This document shows, in pieces, positions 16,669-25,757 of a stretch of DNA of 64,000 nucleotides (within the stretch, counting starts at the first letter, position 1; each line of letters begins with the position of its first letter). Source of the stretch: Arthrobacter sp. Soil736 (GTDB lineage: Bacteria; Actinomycetota; Actinomycetes; Actinomycetales; Micrococcaceae); assembly GCF_001428005.1 (NCBI RefSeq), contig NZ_LMSB01000034.1:522388-586387 (forward strand), written 5' to 3'. The position numbers and the translations under genes were made by a program. The notes below the pieces were generated by a model. It searched no databases and was not told the origin of the DNA. It saw only the letters and a program-made list of their open reading frames with translations.

Positions 16669-17268
16669 ATGTTCACGCTGACTATCAACCAAACAGACAG
16701 CCGGCGCGACGGCGACCGGGTCCCGCAGCTCCTCAAGGACCTCCGGCATATCCCGGCGCGCCTGGACTTCGACCGCTCCGTGGAGGACGAGGTGCAGGGG
16801 ATCCTGGACTGTCCCCATCAGGCCGTGGAAGCCGCCATGATCGCGCTGCGTTGCGGCAGCTGGTTCGTGGGGATCGGCGTGGGCCCCGTGAACGAGCCGC
16901 TGCCGAACCAGATCAAGGACGCCTCCGGGCACGGGCTGGTCTACGCGCGCCGGGCGGTGGACCGGCTCCGCTACGGCAAGGAGCGTATTCCGGTGGCCGT
17001 GGAGGGACCTCTGGCGGACGTGGCAGCGGAATCCGAATCGGTGCTCCGGCTCCTGGGCCATATTGTCCGGGACAGGAGCGAGGCCGAATGGCGTGTCCTG
17101 GATCTGCTGACCCCCGGTGTTCGCGGCCAGCAGAAGGCAGTGGCGGCGGAGCTGGGCATCACGTCCCAGGCCGTCAGCAAGGCCGTGGCGAGGTCGCAGT
17201 GGAACGAGGAGCACGCTGCCCGGCCGGCCGCGGCAAGGCTGCTTTCACTCATTCTCGAGGTGCGGTAG
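16669..17268 (+). CDS. Helix-turn-helix protein of unknown function
   Basis: A 199-residue protein I do not recognise as a named family. The N-terminal two thirds is an alpha/beta region (HQAVEAAMIALRCGSWFVGI near residues 50-69, then LVYARRAVDRLRYGKERIPV). The C-terminus has a convincing helix-turn-helix, QQKAVAAELGITSQAVSKAV (about residues 161-180), like MarR or sigma-4 type domains. It may be a regulator or a SatD-like protein. The start is ATG 16669, with a TAGTCT box ten bases upstream, so the leader is short or absent. It converges on the HAD gene. Confidence 0.7.
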   Translation: MFTLTINQTDSRRDGDRVPQLLKDLRHIPARLDFDRSVEDEVQGILDCPHQAVEAAMIALRCGSWFVGIGVGPVNEPLPNQIKDASGHGLVYARRAVDRLRYGKERIPVAVEGPLADVAAESESVLRLLGHIVRDRSEAEWRVLDLLTPGVRGQQKAVAAELGITSQAVSKAVARSQWNEEHAARPAAARLLSLILEVR

Positions 17269-17334
17269 TCACTATCGGGGTGGGCCGAAGCCCTATCTGG
17301 CCGTCAGCGCGGGAGCGCCTGAACAGCCCGGCGC

Positions 17335-18180
17335 TTACAGGAGCCCGCGCAGCACGTGCGCGGCGCCGTCGTCGTACACGGACTTGGTGACCTCATCCGC
17401 CGCGGCAACCACTTCCTCCGGGGCCTGGCCCATGGCGACGCCGCGTCCCGCCCACGTGAGCATTTCGATGTCGTTGCGGCCGTCGCCGATGGCAACCGTG
17501 CTGGAAGCCTCCACGCCGAGCCTGCGGCGCAGGCTTTCGAGCGCACTGGCCTTGGTGACTCCCGCTGCGGCAATGTCCAGCCAGGCGGTCCAGCCCACCG
17601 AGTACGTGACGCCGGCAAGGCCGATGTGTTCAATGGCCTCGTTGAACTCCTCCGGGGTGTTCTCCGTGCTGAAGACCACGACGCGGACGGCCGTGGCCTC
17701 CAGCATGGTCTGGAAATCGACGCCGATGGCTTCCACGCCGAAGCTCGCATCCTGGAAGCGCTCGGTGGAGAGGAAGTTGCCGTCCTCATCCTCGAGCGCG
17801 TATTTGGCCGAGGGCAGACGCTTGCGGAGGGCGCGGAGCGCCGGGCCGGGATCGAACGTGGCCTTGTGGATGATTTCGTAGCCATCCGCCAACTCGGGAT
17901 CCAGGCGCAGGGTCACGCCGCCGTTGCAGCAGACGGCGTAGCCGCGGTCGATCCCGATCTGTTCAATGACGGGAAGGGTCGCGTTGAGGGACCGGCCTGT
18001 GGCGATCATGACGTCATGGCCGGCGGCAACCACGGCCTGCGCGGCTTCGCGGACGGGGGCGGACATGTGGCCGTCGTGGTCCACCAGGGTTCCGTCCACG
18101 TCCAGGGCGATCATGAGTTTCTGCGTCATTTCTTGCTGGTCTTCGATGCCAGCGGCTGAGTTCTCAGTCAATGTAGTCAT
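17335..18180 (-). CDS. HAD-superfamily Cof-type phosphatase
   Basis: A 281-residue cytosolic phosphatase of the HAD IIB (Cof) class, usually acting on small sugar phosphates or nucleotides. Motif I is IALDVDGTLVDHDGH with both catalytic Asp residues, motif II is MIATGRS, a lysine in AAGVTKASALESLRRRLG supplies motif III, and motif IV is AIGDGRNDIEML. The start is ambiguous: ATG 18180 is used, and ATG 18129 would give a shorter protein beginning MTQKLMIALD. It lies downstream of serS on the same strand. Confidence 0.9.
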   Translation of the reverse strand: MTTLTENSAAGIEDQQEMTQKLMIALDVDGTLVDHDGHMSAPVREAAQAVVAAGHDVMIATGRSLNATLPVIEQIGIDRGYAVCCNGGVTLRLDPELADGYEIIHKATFDPGPALRALRKRLPSAKYALEDEDGNFLSTERFQDASFGVEAIGVDFQTMLEATAVRVVVFSTENTPEEFNEAIEHIGLAGVTYSVGWTAWLDIAAAGVTKASALESLRRRLGVEASSTVAIGDGRNDIEMLTWAGRGVAMGQAPEEVVAAADEVTKSVYDDGAAHVLRGLL

Positions 18181-18247
18181 GCCTATTAGTAGAGCAGACA
18201 CCCCTGACACCCGCTAGGACGCAGGCCACAGCACCGTGTGAACAGCA

Positions 18248-18287
18248 GGTAAATACTCACAGGTTTTCCCCGGTGTGAGTGTTTACC
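18248..18287 (-). terminator. Hairpin at the end of serS
   Basis: Arms at 18248-18261 and 18274-18287 pair over 14 bp with one G-U type mismatch (GGTAAATACTCACA with TGTGAGTGTTTACC) around a 12-base loop. It starts directly at the serS stop codon. There is no long T-run, so it may be a weak terminator or an mRNA-protecting stem. Confidence 0.55.
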
Positions 18288-19568
18288 CTAGAGGACCGGG
18301 AGGACTTCGAGGCCGCCGATGTACTTCTGCAGGGCCGCCGGCACGTTGACGGAGCCGTCCGGGTTCTGGTGGTGCTCCAGGATGGCCACGATCCAGCGGG
18401 TGGTGGCCAGCGTGCCGTTGAGCGTGGCCACGGGACGGGTGCCCTTGGGTGTGCCGTCCTCGCTGAACACCCGCTCACGGATGTTCAGGCGGCGGGCCTG
18501 GAAGGTGGTGCAGTTGGAGGTGGACGTCAGCTCGCGGTAGGCGCCCTGCGTGGGGACCCATGCCTCGCAGTCATACTTGCGGGCCGCGGACATTCCAAGG
18601 TCGCCGGCGGCGGTGTCGATCACGCGGTACGGGAGCTCGCACTTGGCCAGCATCTCCTCTTCCCAGGCGAGCAGGCGTTCGTGTTCCGCGGCAGCCTCTT
18701 CAGAAGTGGTGTAGATAAACATCTCCACTTTGTTGAACTGGTGCACGCGGATGATGCCGCGGGTGTCCTTGCCGTGCGAGCCGGCCTCGCGGCGGTAGCA
18801 GGAGCTCTGGCCGGCGAAACGGATGGGGCCGGGGGTGAGGTCCAGGATCTCGTCCGCGTGGTACCCGGCCAGGGGCACCTCGGAGGTTCCCACAAGGTAA
18901 AGGTCGTCTTCAGCGAGACGGTAGATCTCGGCGTCGTGCTTGACGTCAAAGCCGGTGCCCTGCATGGTCTCGGGACGGACCAGTGTGGGGGTGATCATGG
19001 GGACGAAGCCGGCCTCGATGGCCTGGTCCATGGCCATCTGCAGCAGGGCCATCTCGAGCCGCGCGCCGACGCCGCGGAGGAAGTAGAACCGTGAGCCGGA
19101 GACTTTGGCGCCGCGCTCCATGTCGATCGCGCCGATCAGTTCGCCGATCTCCAGGTGGTCCCGCGGTTCGAAGTCGGGGAATTCACGCGGTGTGCCGACG
19201 GTCCTGACCACTATGTAGTCGTCCTCGCCGCCTTCCGGCACGCCTTCCTCGATGAGGTTCGGAATGGTGCGCAGCAGTTCTTCCTGCTTGGCCTGCGCGG
19301 CATCTGCCTCGGCTGACGCGGCCTTGACCGCCCCGGCAAGCTCGCGCACCTCCGCCAGGAGCGCCTGCTTTTCCTCGCCCTTGGCCTGGGCCACCTTCTT
19401 GCCGAACACGTTCTGTTCAGCGCGGAGGTTCTCGAAGCTGATCAGCGCGGCCCGGCGCGCGGCATCCGCGTCGATGATCGCGTCCACCAGGGTTTCGTCC
19501 GCACCGCGGGCGCGCTGGCTGGCGCGGAACTTGTCCGGGTTGTCGCTGAGGTCTTTTACGTCGATCAC
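18288..19568 (-). CDS. serS: Seryl-tRNA synthetase
   Basis: SerRS charges tRNA-Ser with serine. The 426-residue product begins MIDVKDLSDNPDKFRASQ and has the N-terminal coiled-coil arm (about residues 30-105, rich in alanine and glutamate). Class II motifs follow: motif 1 near FVPMITPTLVRPE, TSEVPLAGYH, motif 2 in SSCYRREAGSHGKDTRGIIR with VHQFNKVEMF, and motif 3 in LNGTLATTRWIVAILEHHQ. The start is GTG 19568; longer frames run into the divergent kinase gene. A TACTCT box lies six bases before the GTG, indicating a leaderless message. Confidence 0.97.
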   Translation of the reverse strand: MIDVKDLSDNPDKFRASQRARGADETLVDAIIDADAARRAALISFENLRAEQNVFGKKVAQAKGEEKQALLAEVRELAGAVKAASAEADAAQAKQEELLRTIPNLIEEGVPEGGEDDYIVVRTVGTPREFPDFEPRDHLEIGELIGAIDMERGAKVSGSRFYFLRGVGARLEMALLQMAMDQAIEAGFVPMITPTLVRPETMQGTGFDVKHDAEIYRLAEDDLYLVGTSEVPLAGYHADEILDLTPGPIRFAGQSSCYRREAGSHGKDTRGIIRVHQFNKVEMFIYTTSEEAAAEHERLLAWEEEMLAKCELPYRVIDTAAGDLGMSAARKYDCEAWVPTQGAYRELTSTSNCTTFQARRLNIRERVFSEDGTPKGTRPVATLNGTLATTRWIVAILEHHQNPDGSVNVPAALQKYIGGLEVLPVL

Positions 19569-19574
19569 CAGACA

Positions 19575-19580
19575 AGAGTA
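19575..19580 (-). promoter_or_regulatory. -10 box implying leaderless serS transcript
   Basis: TACTCT on the minus strand ends six bases before the GTG start of serS and no ribosome site is visible. In actinobacteria this spacing typically places the transcription start on the first base of the start codon. Confidence 0.55.
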
Positions 19581-19692
19581 TCGAATCCGAACGGCTGTCC
19601 GGGCGGACGCCGTCGGCAACCCGTTCCGGCGCGGATGACTGGACGGGTTGCTGGACTGTGCGCGGCACCGGGCGGGATAGTGTTGGAGCACC

Positions 19693-20757
19693 ATGAGCGA
19701 CCTGCTTCTCTACGTCCTGATCGCTGGGGCCTTGGCGTTCGCCGTCTCCAGCTGGTGGGGTGTGCGCAGGCTCAAGGCCGCACACGCACGCAGCGCCGTC
19801 CGGGAGGACGCCCACGAGCACGGCCTCGAACGTCAGCGTGTTGCCGTGGTTCTGAATCCCATCGCAGCCAAGGCCGCGGAGGCACGCGCCGCGATCCAGC
19901 GGGCCTGCCTGACGGCAGGCTGGGAGGCCCCACGTTTCTTTGAGACGACGCCCGAGGATCCCGGCCATTCGCAGGTGCGGGCGGCGCTGGAGTACGGGGC
20001 CGACGTCGTCCTGGTGGGCGGCGGCGACGGAACGGTACGCGTCGTGGCCGAGTCCCTTGCGCACACGGGGGTTGCGATGGGCCTGATCCCGCTGGGAACG
20101 GGCAACCTGCTGGCGCGCAACGTGGACCTGGACGTCTATGACCTTAACGGCAGTGTCCAGACCGCCCTGTTTGGCCATCAGCGCTACATCGATACAGCGC
20201 GGATGCGGATTGAGAACTCGCGGACCGGCCACTCGTCCAGCCATGTGTTCCTCGTGATTGCGGGGATCGGGATGGATGCCGAGGTGGTGGGCGATACCAA
20301 CGCCGGGCTGAAGCGGGCCGTGGGCTGGCTCGCATACACGGAGGCGGGCGTCCGGCACCTGCCCGGGCGTCGGAAGAAAGTGTCAATCTCCCTGGACGAC
20401 CAGCCCGAACAGGCCCGCAAGATCCGTAGCGTCCTCTTTGCCAACTGCGGGCTTGTCCCGGGCGGAATCGACCTCATTCCCCAGGCCATGATCGACGACG
20501 GGATGCTCGACGTGGTGGTCATGAGCCCCCGGAGCGCCGTCGGGTGGCTGGCCATGTACGCCAAAATCCTGTTCAAACACAAGCGGCACCTGCCCGTCAT
20601 GAGCGTGTACCGGTCCGGCAAGGTGGTTATCAAGTGCCCGGAGCCGATGCCTACGCAGCTCGACGGCGATACGTCCGGGGACGCTACAAAGGTCACGGTC
20701 CAGGTGGAGCCCGGGTCTCTGCTGGTCCGGGTCAGGGAAGACACGGCCCGTCAGTAG
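19693..20757 (+). CDS. Diacylglycerol/lipid kinase family protein
   Basis: A 354-residue lipid kinase. An N-terminal helix (LLLYVLIAGALAFAVSSWWG) probably anchors it to the membrane. The DAGK catalytic domain shows VVLNPIAAKA, the nucleotide loop VLVGGGDGTVRVVAESL (about residues 95-111), GLIPLGTGNLLARN, and IAGIGMDAEVV. The family phosphorylates diacylglycerol, ceramide-like lipids or related substrates; DgkB/YegS-type enzymes are the closest named relatives. It diverges from serS, and a TAGTGT box lies nine bases before ATG, so its leader is very short. Confidence 0.9.
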   Translation: MSDLLLYVLIAGALAFAVSSWWGVRRLKAAHARSAVREDAHEHGLERQRVAVVLNPIAAKAAEARAAIQRACLTAGWEAPRFFETTPEDPGHSQVRAALEYGADVVLVGGGDGTVRVVAESLAHTGVAMGLIPLGTGNLLARNVDLDVYDLNGSVQTALFGHQRYIDTARMRIENSRTGHSSSHVFLVIAGIGMDAEVVGDTNAGLKRAVGWLAYTEAGVRHLPGRRKKVSISLDDQPEQARKIRSVLFANCGLVPGGIDLIPQAMIDDGMLDVVVMSPRSAVGWLAMYAKILFKHKRHLPVMSVYRSGKVVIKCPEPMPTQLDGDTSGDATKVTVQVEPGSLLVRVREDTARQ

Positions 20758-20890
20758 CGGGAAACAGCAGGATCAGCGGTTAGGGACTGGCAGGTAAGGA
20801 CTGGAAGGATCTGGAGGGGCGCTAAGGTCCTGGAGCACGCAGGTCTTGGGACGCGCACCGCGGAAGGGCGGCCGCGGAATCGTGGATGGC

Positions 20891-21112
20891 CTAGGCCGTC
20901 TTGGCGGCACCCGGGTGCTTGGCGGCTTCGGCGGCGGCCTTTGCGGCTGCCCGGGCCTCTGACTGCTCGCGGATCATGGCCTGTTCCTCTTCGAAGCGCA
21001 GGCGGTCCGCCCGGTCTGCATCGTCCCCGTCCCAGTCCTGGTTTTCGGAGGTCGGCTTGGGATTGACGATCATTCCCTGGCCGTCGTTGTCGGTGCTGGT
21101 TCTGTCTGACAT
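20891..21112 (-). CDS. Small acidic conserved hypothetical protein
   Basis: A 73-residue protein with no recognisable domain. The first half is acidic and polar (SDRTSTDNDGQG, DWDGDDADRADR) and the second half is a charged helix rich in Glu and Ala (EEEQAMIREQSEARAAAKAA) ending in a lysine-alanine tail. ATG 21112 has GAAGGGAG seven bases upstream, which decides the start. It lies between the lipid kinase and pheA and may be a single-gene unit. The good ribosome site and codon pattern support a real gene. Confidence 0.65.
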   Translation of the reverse strand: MSDRTSTDNDGQGMIVNPKPTSENQDWDGDDADRADRLRFEEEQAMIREQSEARAAAKAAAEAAKHPGAAKTA

Positions 21113-21205
21113 GACCCGCTCCCTTCGTTGGGGCCACCCCCCATGTTGATCAGGCAAGCATACGCACAGTAACAAAGGCAGGGAAGTGCCCCACGGGGCA
21201 TTTGT

Positions 21206-22186
21206 CTACGCTGTGGGCGAAGCATTCACCGTCATCCCGGAGCCGAGAGTTTCGCCTGCGAGTATCTCTCCGACCCATGCATGCGCAGCGCGGAATGCTT
21301 CGTCGGACGTATGCGGCGGGACCACCGGACGCTGGGCGTCCGCGCGCCCGTAGGAGCCCAGGAACCGTGTTGCGGGGCTGATGCGGTGCAGGCCGGCGAG
21401 GGCGTCAGCCACCCGGGCATCCGCCACGTGGCCGTCGGCGTCAATGCTGAAGAAGTAGTGGCCCAGGTACTGGCCCGTGGGCCGGGACTCGATCCGGCTC
21501 AGGTTGACGCCGCGGGTGGCGAACTGGTCCAGGATCTCCATGAGGGCACCCGGCCTGTCCTCGGGCAGCGGGACCACAACTGTTGTTTTGTCCGCGCCGG
21601 TCCGGGCGGGCAGCACCCCGGGACGGCTGACCAGGACGAAGCGGGTCACGGCTCCGGGGTTGTCGCCGATGTTCTCTGCCAGTACATGAAGCCCGGGCTG
21701 CTCCGCGGCGACGATGGGGGCGCAGATGGCGGCGTCATAATGCGGGTTGTCCTCCAGCAGCCCCATTGCTGCTGCCGCGGTGGAGGAACCGGGAATGTAT
21801 TCCACTCCCGGAATATTGGCATCCACCCAGAGCCGGCACTGCGCCCAGGCGTGGCCGTGGGTGGAGACCCTCCGGATCTGCGAGATTTCCACCCCGGGCC
21901 TGGCCACGAGCACAAAGCTGATGGGCACAAGCGCCTCCCGGATGATCCGGAGCTCCTGTCCCGTGGCGATGGCATCCAGTGTGGCTGTCACCCCGCCCTC
22001 CACCGAGTTCTCAATGGGCACCATGGCGGCGTCCGCGGATCCGTCGCGGACCTTGTCCAGCGCGGTGTTGACGTTGGACGACGGGATACGCACAGCCTGC
22101 GCCGCGTCCGGAACCTGCATGAGCGCCGCCTCCGTGAACGTGCCCTCAGGGCCAAGGAAGGTGTAGGTGGGGCGGGAGGCAGGCAT
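21206..22186 (-). CDS. pheA: Prephenate dehydratase
   Basis: PheA converts prephenate to phenylpyruvate for phenylalanine synthesis. The 326-residue product is monofunctional: periplasmic-binding-like catalytic domain with FLGPEGTFTEAAL (about residues 9-21), MVPIENSVEGGV, and the catalytic region GAVTRFVLVSRPG with the conserved TRF motif. A C-terminal ACT domain (TVVVPLPEDRPGALMEILDQ, then LSRIESRPTGQYLGHYFF) gives phenylalanine feedback inhibition. The start ATG 22186 has AAAGGAA upstream. No attenuator is visible in the 48-bp leader. Confidence 0.97.
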   Translation of the reverse strand: MPASRPTYTFLGPEGTFTEAALMQVPDAAQAVRIPSSNVNTALDKVRDGSADAAMVPIENSVEGGVTATLDAIATGQELRIIREALVPISFVLVARPGVEISQIRRVSTHGHAWAQCRLWVDANIPGVEYIPGSSTAAAAMGLLEDNPHYDAAICAPIVAAEQPGLHVLAENIGDNPGAVTRFVLVSRPGVLPARTGADKTTVVVPLPEDRPGALMEILDQFATRGVNLSRIESRPTGQYLGHYFFSIDADGHVADARVADALAGLHRISPATRFLGSYGRADAQRPVVPPHTSDEAFRAAHAWVGEILAGETLGSGMTVNASPTA

Positions 22187-22234
22187 GAGTATTCCTTTGG
22201 TGTTATGTACGGGCGGGTGCGGACGGCGCGGAGG

Positions 22235-22561
22235 TCAGAGAACCACTGGCTTGAGGCCGTTGTCCGAGACCAGCGGCTTGCCGGATTCGAGCCACTGGTC
22301 CATGCCACCGGCCACATTCATTGCCGAGTAGCCCTGGCCCACGAGCCACTGCGCAGCGCGGAAGGACCGCCCGCCCGTGCGGCAGATGACGTAGAGGTCA
22401 TCGTCCGGGTCAAGGTCACCGAGGCGTGCGGGAAGCTGGTCCATCGGGATGTGCAAGGCGCCTTCCGCGTGTCCGGCCACCCACTCGTAGTCCTCCCGCA
22501 CGTCCAGGATGGTGGCGTCCGCCGGAACGTCGTTGACGGTGACGGTATCGAAGTCGCTCAT
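22235..22561 (-). CDS. Rhodanese-like domain protein
   Basis: A 108-residue single-domain sulfurtransferase-like protein. It reads LDVREDYEWVAGHAEGALHI, then VICRTGGRSFRAAQWL, in which the cysteine (about residue 65) is the catalytic persulfide residue and the loop is CRTGGRS, then GGMDQWLESGKPLV. Such proteins carry sulfane sulfur or act in thiol homeostasis; the substrate is unknown. The start ATG 22561 is preceded by AAGGAGAGGAC. It precedes pheA by 48 bp on the same strand and may share a transcript. Confidence 0.93.
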   Translation of the reverse strand: MSDFDTVTVNDVPADATILDVREDYEWVAGHAEGALHIPMDQLPARLGDLDPDDDLYVICRTGGRSFRAAQWLVGQGYSAMNVAGGMDQWLESGKPLVSDNGLKPVVL

Positions 22562-22756
22562 GGGAGTCCTCTCCTTGGCTCAAGCTCTCAGCACCAGCGT
22601 ATCGCCAGCAACGGGCCGCGCACCTCCGGGCTGCGCAGGTTACGCTGGTCAGGAGCCCCCGAAGGAGAGCCTCAGTGCCTGCCCGCCCCCTCGCAATACG
22701 TGCCGCCTCCGCTGACAGCGTGAGGGGAATGCCCGAGAGCCCGGATCCCCGCTTCC

Positions 22757-24208
22757 GTGGCTGATATCCACCACCTTTCCGCCGTCCGGCTCAGGGATGC
22801 GTTGCGCTCGGGCGAACTCTCCGCGCGGGAGGCGGCAGCCCATTTCCTCGGCAGGATCGAAGAAATCAATCCCCGGCTGGGGGCATTCGTCACTGTCACC
22901 GCAGACATGGCCATGGCTGACGCCGCCGCGGCGGACGCCGCGTACGCGCGGCGCTCTCCGGGCCAGGAATTGCCGCCGCTCCACGGCGTGCCGCTGGCCT
23001 TCAAGGACCTCACCGACGTGGCCGGAGTGGTCACGACACACGGCAGCGCGGCCCTGGAACGCCGCCCCGCCCCGGCGGACGGGGCACTGGCCGCGGCGCT
23101 GAAAGCTGCCGGCGCCATTTCCCTTGGCAAGACGCAGGTGCCCGAGTTCGGACTGACCGCCTACAGCGAAAACCGCATCGCACCGCCGTCGCGAAATCCA
23201 TACGCCCTGAGCCGCAGTTCGGGCGGCTCCTCCGGCGGGAGTGCCGCCGCCGTCGCCGCCGGGCTGATCCCGTTCGCGCCGGGAACCGACGGCGGCGGGT
23301 CGGTCCGGATTCCGGCTGCGGCCTGCGGCCTCCTGGGGCTCAAGCCGGGCCGTGGGTTGGCCCCCGCCGGGGAAAGCGGCGGTGATCCGGCAAAGCTGGT
23401 GGTGGCCGGGCCGCTGTCGCGCTCGGCAGCGGACGCCGCACTGATGCTGGACGCACTGGTTCAGGACGGATCCCAGGGTGCAGGCCAGGGTGCGGGCCTG
23501 GAGCCCAAAGGCGGATACCTGGAGGCCGTAGCCCGCGAGCCGGCGAAGCTGCGCATCGGGGTGAGCCTGGACAGCCCGTGGTCCGGGATCTTCCCGTTCA
23601 CGCCGGATGAAGAGGCCCTGGACGCGCTTGAGGCCGGGGTACGCCTCTTGACCGAGGCCGGGCACGACGTCGTCGAAACTACGGTCCGCTACGACAACCG
23701 CTATCCGGACGCCTTCACCACAGCATGGACCGCGGGGGTCGGGGCCGCCCGGATCGCACCGCAGCGCGAAGCCCTGCTGACTCCCCTGACCCGGACGTTC
23801 CGGCGCCGCGCCCAGCAGCGGAGCGCCTCGAAACTCAGCGAGTCGCTTGCTTTCCTGCGGCAGTTCCAGCGCGACACCGTGGCACAGTACGCGGAATGGG
23901 ACCTGATCCTCACGCCGTCCCTGGCCCAGACGCCTCGGCCCGTGGGCTGGTTTACGGGGTCCGCCCACGGGGACGGGCACTGGCCGGTTTCCGAGTGGGC
24001 CGGCGACGCCGACGGCGACTACCGCAGGCAGTGCGAGTTCGCGCCGTGGTCCTCCATGGTGAACGTCTGCGGCCTGCCGGCCGTCAGCATCCCGGTGCAC
24101 TGGACGGGCGGAGCCGCCGGCGAGGGGCTTCCGATGGGCATCCAGCTGATCGGCCATCCGGGCTCGGAAGCACTGCTCCTGCAGACGGCGGCACAGCTGG
24201 GATTCTAG
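22757..24208 (+). CDS. Amidase signature family enzyme
   Basis: A 483-residue hydrolase of the amidase signature family, which cleaves amide bonds of small molecules. The Ser-Ser-Lys triad is visible: Lys in PLAFKDLTDVAG (about residue 82), the glycine- and serine-rich loop SRSSGGSSGGSAAAVAAG, and the nucleophile serine in GTDGGGSVRIPAAACG. The start is GTG 22757; other nearby starts are out of frame, and no strong ribosome site is seen. It is not a GatA because it has no gatB or gatC neighbours and differs in its C-terminal half. The substrate is unknown. Confidence 0.92.
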   Translation: MADIHHLSAVRLRDALRSGELSAREAAAHFLGRIEEINPRLGAFVTVTADMAMADAAAADAAYARRSPGQELPPLHGVPLAFKDLTDVAGVVTTHGSAALERRPAPADGALAAALKAAGAISLGKTQVPEFGLTAYSENRIAPPSRNPYALSRSSGGSSGGSAAAVAAGLIPFAPGTDGGGSVRIPAAACGLLGLKPGRGLAPAGESGGDPAKLVVAGPLSRSAADAALMLDALVQDGSQGAGQGAGLEPKGGYLEAVAREPAKLRIGVSLDSPWSGIFPFTPDEEALDALEAGVRLLTEAGHDVVETTVRYDNRYPDAFTTAWTAGVGAARIAPQREALLTPLTRTFRRRAQQRSASKLSESLAFLRQFQRDTVAQYAEWDLILTPSLAQTPRPVGWFTGSAHGDGHWPVSEWAGDADGDYRRQCEFAPWSSMVNVCGLPAVSIPVHWTGGAAGEGLPMGIQLIGHPGSEALLLQTAAQLGF

Positions 24209-24247
24209 GCGGCGGGCCGGATGCAGTTGCTGCGGGCAACCGAAAAT

Positions 24248-24273
24248 GTGACAACCGCGGGCCGGAGTGTCAC
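24248..24273. promoter_or_regulatory. Possible operator dyad before the peptide transporter
   Basis: GTGACA and TGTCAC form six-base inverted arms 14 bases apart, ending 10 bp before the transporter start codon. The arms are short, so this may be chance. Confidence 0.25.
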
Positions 24274-24283
24274 CCTTAAGTAA

Positions 24284-25753
24284 ATGAGCAGAACTCATTT
24301 ATCCGATCGCCCCGCTACAACGCCGGGCGATACTTCATTTTTTGGCCACCCAAAGATGCTGGCCAGCCTCTTCTCCGTGGAAATGTGGGAGCGGTTCTCC
24401 TTCTACGGCATGCAGGGAATCCTGCTCTACTACATGTACTTCACGGCGGCCGAGGGCGGCCTCGGAATTGAGCAGGGCCTGGCCGCGGGCCTCGTCGGTG
24501 CCTACGGCGGAGGGGTTTACCTGTCCACCATCCTCGGCGCCTGGCTTGCGGACCGGCTGTTCGGTTCCGAACGGGTGCTGTTCGGCTCCGCCATCATGAT
24601 CATGTGCGGGCACATCGCCCTGGCACTGGTGCCCGGAATTCCCGGCCTGATCGCCGGGCTGGTGCTCGTGGGCGTCGGCTCCGGCGGCCTGAAGGCCAAC
24701 GCCACCGCCCTCGTCGGCACGCTGTACGGCGAGAAGGATGACCGCCGTGACGCAGGCTTCTCGATCTTCTACATGGGCATCAACCTTGGCGCGCTGATCG
24801 GCCCGCTGGTCACCGGCTGGCTGCAGCAAAGCAACGGGTTCCACTGGGGCTTCGGTGCCGCGGCCGTCGGCATGGCCCTGGGACTGGCGATCTATGCGCT
24901 GGGCCGCAACAAACTCCCGGAGGAGGCGCACCGCGTGCCCAGCCCGTTGCCAGCCGCGCAGCGCTCCCGGTACGGGCTCATTTTCCTCGGCATCGCAGCG
25001 GCCCTTGCCCTGCTCCTCGCGACGGGCGTGGTGAACGCGGAGAACCTCGCCATGACCGTGGCCTACGCCGCGATCGGCGCTTCCATCCTCTACTTCGTGC
25101 TGATCTTCGCCAGCAAGAAGGTCACCGGCACCGAACGCAGGCGCGTGGCCGCCTTCATTCCGCTGTACATTGCCTCCGCGGCATTCTGGGCGCTGTTCCA
25201 GCAGCAGTTCACGTTCATCGCCGTGTACTCCGAGGAGAAGCTGGACCGCAACCTGTTCGGCTGGGAAATGCCGGCCGCCTGGGTGCAGTCCATCAACCCG
25301 GTGTTCATCATCGTCTTCGCCGGGGTGATGGCCGCTCTCTGGACACGGCTCGGCTCCCGGCAGCCCGGCTCAGCCCTCAAGTTCTCGATCGGCCTGTTCG
25401 TGATGGGCCTGGCGTTCCTGGCGTTCATTCCGCTCGCCGGCGAAGGAAAGACGCCCCTGCTGGCCCTCGTGGGGATCCTGTTCCTGTTCACCCTCGCCGA
25501 ACTGTTTCTGTCCCCCATCGGCCTGTCCGTGACCACCAAGCTCGCACCGCAGGCCTTCCACACCCAGATGGTGGCGCTGTTCTTCCTGTCGGTCTCGCTC
25601 GGCACCACGCTGGCGGGCATCCTGGCGGGGCTGTACAACCCGGCCGACGAACTTCCGTACTTCGTCGGCATCGGCGGCACGGGCATGCTGCTGGCTGTCG
25701 GCCTGGCTGCCGCGGCGCCGGCTATCAGGAAATTGATGGGCGGCGTACGCTAA
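24284..25753 (+). CDS. Proton-dependent di/tripeptide transporter (POT/PTR2 family)
   Basis: A 489-residue MFS transporter that imports di- and tripeptides with protons across the membrane. The family signature near helix 1 is clear, EMWERFSFYGMQGILLYYM (ExxERFxYYG type), and the PTR2 motif follows in DRRDAGFSIFYMGINLGALI. About 14 hydrophobic segments are present, including SALKFSIGLFVMGLAFLAF and MVALFFLSVSLGTTLAG. The start is ATG 24284 with a weak ribosome site. The frameshifted phosphotransferase gene begins five bases after its stop. Confidence 0.95.
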   Translation: MSRTHLSDRPATTPGDTSFFGHPKMLASLFSVEMWERFSFYGMQGILLYYMYFTAAEGGLGIEQGLAAGLVGAYGGGVYLSTILGAWLADRLFGSERVLFGSAIMIMCGHIALALVPGIPGLIAGLVLVGVGSGGLKANATALVGTLYGEKDDRRDAGFSIFYMGINLGALIGPLVTGWLQQSNGFHWGFGAAAVGMALGLAIYALGRNKLPEEAHRVPSPLPAAQRSRYGLIFLGIAAALALLLATGVVNAENLAMTVAYAAIGASILYFVLIFASKKVTGTERRRVAAFIPLYIASAAFWALFQQQFTFIAVYSEEKLDRNLFGWEMPAAWVQSINPVFIIVFAGVMAALWTRLGSRQPGSALKFSIGLFVMGLAFLAFIPLAGEGKTPLLALVGILFLFTLAELFLSPIGLSVTTKLAPQAFHTQMVALFFLSVSLGTTLAGILAGLYNPADELPYFVGIGGTGMLLAVGLAAAAPAIRKLMGGVR

Positions 25754-25757
25754 CCGC

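Noticed and set aside
22187..22234. Phenylalanine leader peptide or T-box before pheA
   Set aside because: The gap is only 48 bp, and I see no run of Phe codons or T-box core.
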